Shown in pieces: positions 62,879 to 64,000 of a DNA stretch of 64,000 bases. The DNA is from Bacteroidota bacterium (lineage in GTDB: Bacteria; Bacteroidota; Bacteroidia; Sphingobacteriales; Sphingobacteriaceae). The notes beneath the pieces were generated by a model. It made no database searches, had not been told where the DNA came from, and saw only the letters and a list, made by a program, of their open reading frames with translations. The stretch spans positions 1 to 64,000 of the forward strand of contig JAFDZM010000061.1 of the NCBI GenBank assembly GCA_018266915.1, given 5' to 3'. How positions within the stretch are numbered: position 1 is the first letter of the stretch; each line of letters opens with the position of its first letter. A program made the translations under genes and the position numbers.

Positions 62879-63283
62879 ATGCGATTTCTAATTCTAAACG
62901 CCCTATTATTATTTTCCATCGGTGCTTTTGCACAAAATAGCAAATTAAAAGATACTTCTGTCAGGTTAACACCCCAGGTTAGAAGTGAGCTCATCAAAGA
63001 ATCAAAAAAGAACGGAAAATTAGATTACTGGACACCGATAAAAGGCCACGAGCTTGATGGTGAACGAATTGAACATGATTTTTATGTTTCTAAAGAAGAT
63101 GCTGCCCTTATTAAGTGGACTTATCAGTTAACCATTACCGGTGTTAAAAACAAAGCTGATATCATCTCATTATATGAAGACCTCAGGGGGCGTCAAGCCA
63201 GTAACAGTGAATTAAATTATATTGATTACGCTTACCGAAAAGCCTTGGAAAAACGCGCGAAATCCATCGCGTACGACGAATAA
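62879..63283 (+). CDS. secreted protein of unknown function
   Basis: A 134-aa protein with a clear Sec signal (MRFLILNALLLFSIGAFAQ). The mature part is polar and Lys-rich (VRLTPQVRSELIKESKKNGKLDYW, HDFYVSKEDAALIKWTYQLTITGV, YAYRKALEKRAKSIAYDE-like end). The ATG at 62879 is chosen; the frame upstream to 62633 has no signal and overlaps the gene on the other strand. No family was recognised. Confidence 0.72.
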   Translation: MRFLILNALLLFSIGAFAQNSKLKDTSVRLTPQVRSELIKESKKNGKLDYWTPIKGHELDGERIEHDFYVSKEDAALIKWTYQLTITGVKNKADIISLYEDLRGRQASNSELNYIDYAYRKALEKRAKSIAYDE

Positions 63284-63475
63284 TAAGTCAAAATCTTCCT
63301 TTTAAACTTCGCGTGAAAATACTGTCATAAATACCGTGAAAACACGCTTTCACCTGGTAACGGGTATATCTAACTTTATACCTGTAAAAGTAACCATTTG
63401 GTATTATTAAGTTAAAAATGGCTTTTGCGTTTATCGTTAATTTCACTTATCAGAAAACCTTAAAACCATTGCGCT

Positions 63476-64000
63476 ATGCCAGTAAATTACGGAATTTTAA
63501 GAGGTAAAGTGATCAACGCCATCCCTTACCAACACGGTACCGACCATTACCAGATCGAAATTGATGCAAACGGGACTTTGTACCGGATTGCAGTTGATGT
63601 TTATTCACAACTTGCTGGATCCGGGCAACAGTTCCGGCATGGAAAAAACAACCAAACATTGGAGACAGACAGGATGGTGATGTTTTACCAGGATACCGAT
63701 TATGATCACCCGGTAATCAGTTCAATTTTGAATGCCCAGGTTGGTTTTACTCCAAAAAGTAACATGGATGAAAAGCTGCTGCTGGATTACAAACGTTATA
63801 ACCCCGCGCTTTTCCCGGTTGATGAAATGAAAGTGGTACCACCAAAAGATGTTAACGGTAATCATGTTGATCTGAATGATAAAATAGATCCTTGGATACA
63901 ACAGGCAAAAAATAACGATGATGCAGAAGTTTTTGCTTTCGGATCAGGTTGGGATGATAATGCACCCGGCTCACATCCCGCCAATCAGCATTACTTTAAC
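63476..64000 (+). CDS. DUF2278 (YukJ-like) protein, cut by window end
   Basis: The first 175 codons of an open frame that runs to the window edge. The N-terminus MPVNYGILRGKVINAI is typical of DUF2278, followed by DHYQIEIDANGTLYRIAVDVYSQ, LLDYKRYNPALFPVDEM and FAFGSGWDDNAPGSHPANQHYFN. The family is often about 220 aa, so roughly 40-50 codons may be missing. No function is established. It stands alone after the secreted-protein gene. Confidence 0.82.
   Translation, partial: MPVNYGILRGKVINAIPYQHGTDHYQIEIDANGTLYRIAVDVYSQLAGSGQQFRHGKNNQTLETDRMVMFYQDTDYDHPVISSILNAQVGFTPKSNMDEKLLLDYKRYNPALFPVDEMKVVPPKDVNGNHVDLNDKIDPWIQQAKNNDDAEVFAFGSGWDDNAPGSHPANQHYFN

Overview
The window reads as chromosomal DNA of a Bacteroidota bacterium, most likely family Sphingobacteriaceae (Mucilaginibacter/Pedobacter-like). 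Reasons: a serine palmitoyltransferase of the Sphingobacterium type, a TolC/MFP/RND cluster, DUF5686, DUF4833, DUF4382 and GLPGLI-like families, the 464-aa Bacteroidota arginine decarboxylase, and promoter elements of the Bacteroidota TAnnTTTG type. Sixty coding genes are supported, one cut by the right edge. No rRNA, tRNA, CRISPR array, transposase, prophage or integration site was recognised.

Layout. 1-3.7 kb: Spy-like periplasmic protein, bioF-bioD, 3-hydroxyacyl-CoA dehydrogenase, WxxGxW lipoprotein. 3.8-11 kb: arginine metabolism (argS, arginine deiminase-like, ctlX-like, arginine decarboxylase), an exported-looking methyltransferase and a pseudouridine synthase. 11.8-20.7 kb: Lys/Ala-rich protein, PhoB-type regulator, TlpA-like protein, gatB, M56-TonB protein, alaS, MerR regulator. 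20.8-29 kb: ComEC, a secreted GLPGLI-like protein, then a tightly coupled minus-strand operon (CDF transporter, Nudix, bioA, diiron ferritin-like protein), an aspartate aminotransferase and a beta-barrel protein. 29.4-35.2 kb: tripartite RND efflux operon. 35.5-45.7 kb: sphingolipid and inositol-lipid locus. 45.8-53.5 kb: a frameshifted TPR protein, CAP protein, truC, half-length DUF1456, degenerate DEAD-box protein, acyltransferase, a Tat small subunit with GMC oxidoreductase, and a Dabb protein. 53.7-64 kb: DUF4382 lipoprotein, NrtR-like regulator divergent from a GH3 glycosidase, YVTN propeller, cytochrome b, mnmE, nucleoid-associated protein, DUF5655 and DUF2278.

The most notable system is at 35514-45672. 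It holds serine palmitoyltransferase, a GNAT protein that is a candidate ceramide synthase, inositol-phosphate synthase, a PgpA-type phosphatase, a CDP-alcohol phosphotransferase, a fatty-acid hydroxylase and an Aur1-like PAP2 protein. Together these could make hydroxylated inositol phosphorylceramide. Two secreted or outer-membrane proteins of unknown role lie among them. The parts resemble known Bacteroidetes inositol-lipid genes; this combination and its regulation deserve checking.

Other points of interest: three genes with TAATTTTG exactly 4 nt before ATG (candidate leaderless mRNAs); an A9 tract splitting a TPR membrane protein; a palindrome pair between an NrtR-like regulator and a GH3 gene; and several families of short intergenic repeats that abut or overlap gene ends, one copy of which lies in frame inside bioA.
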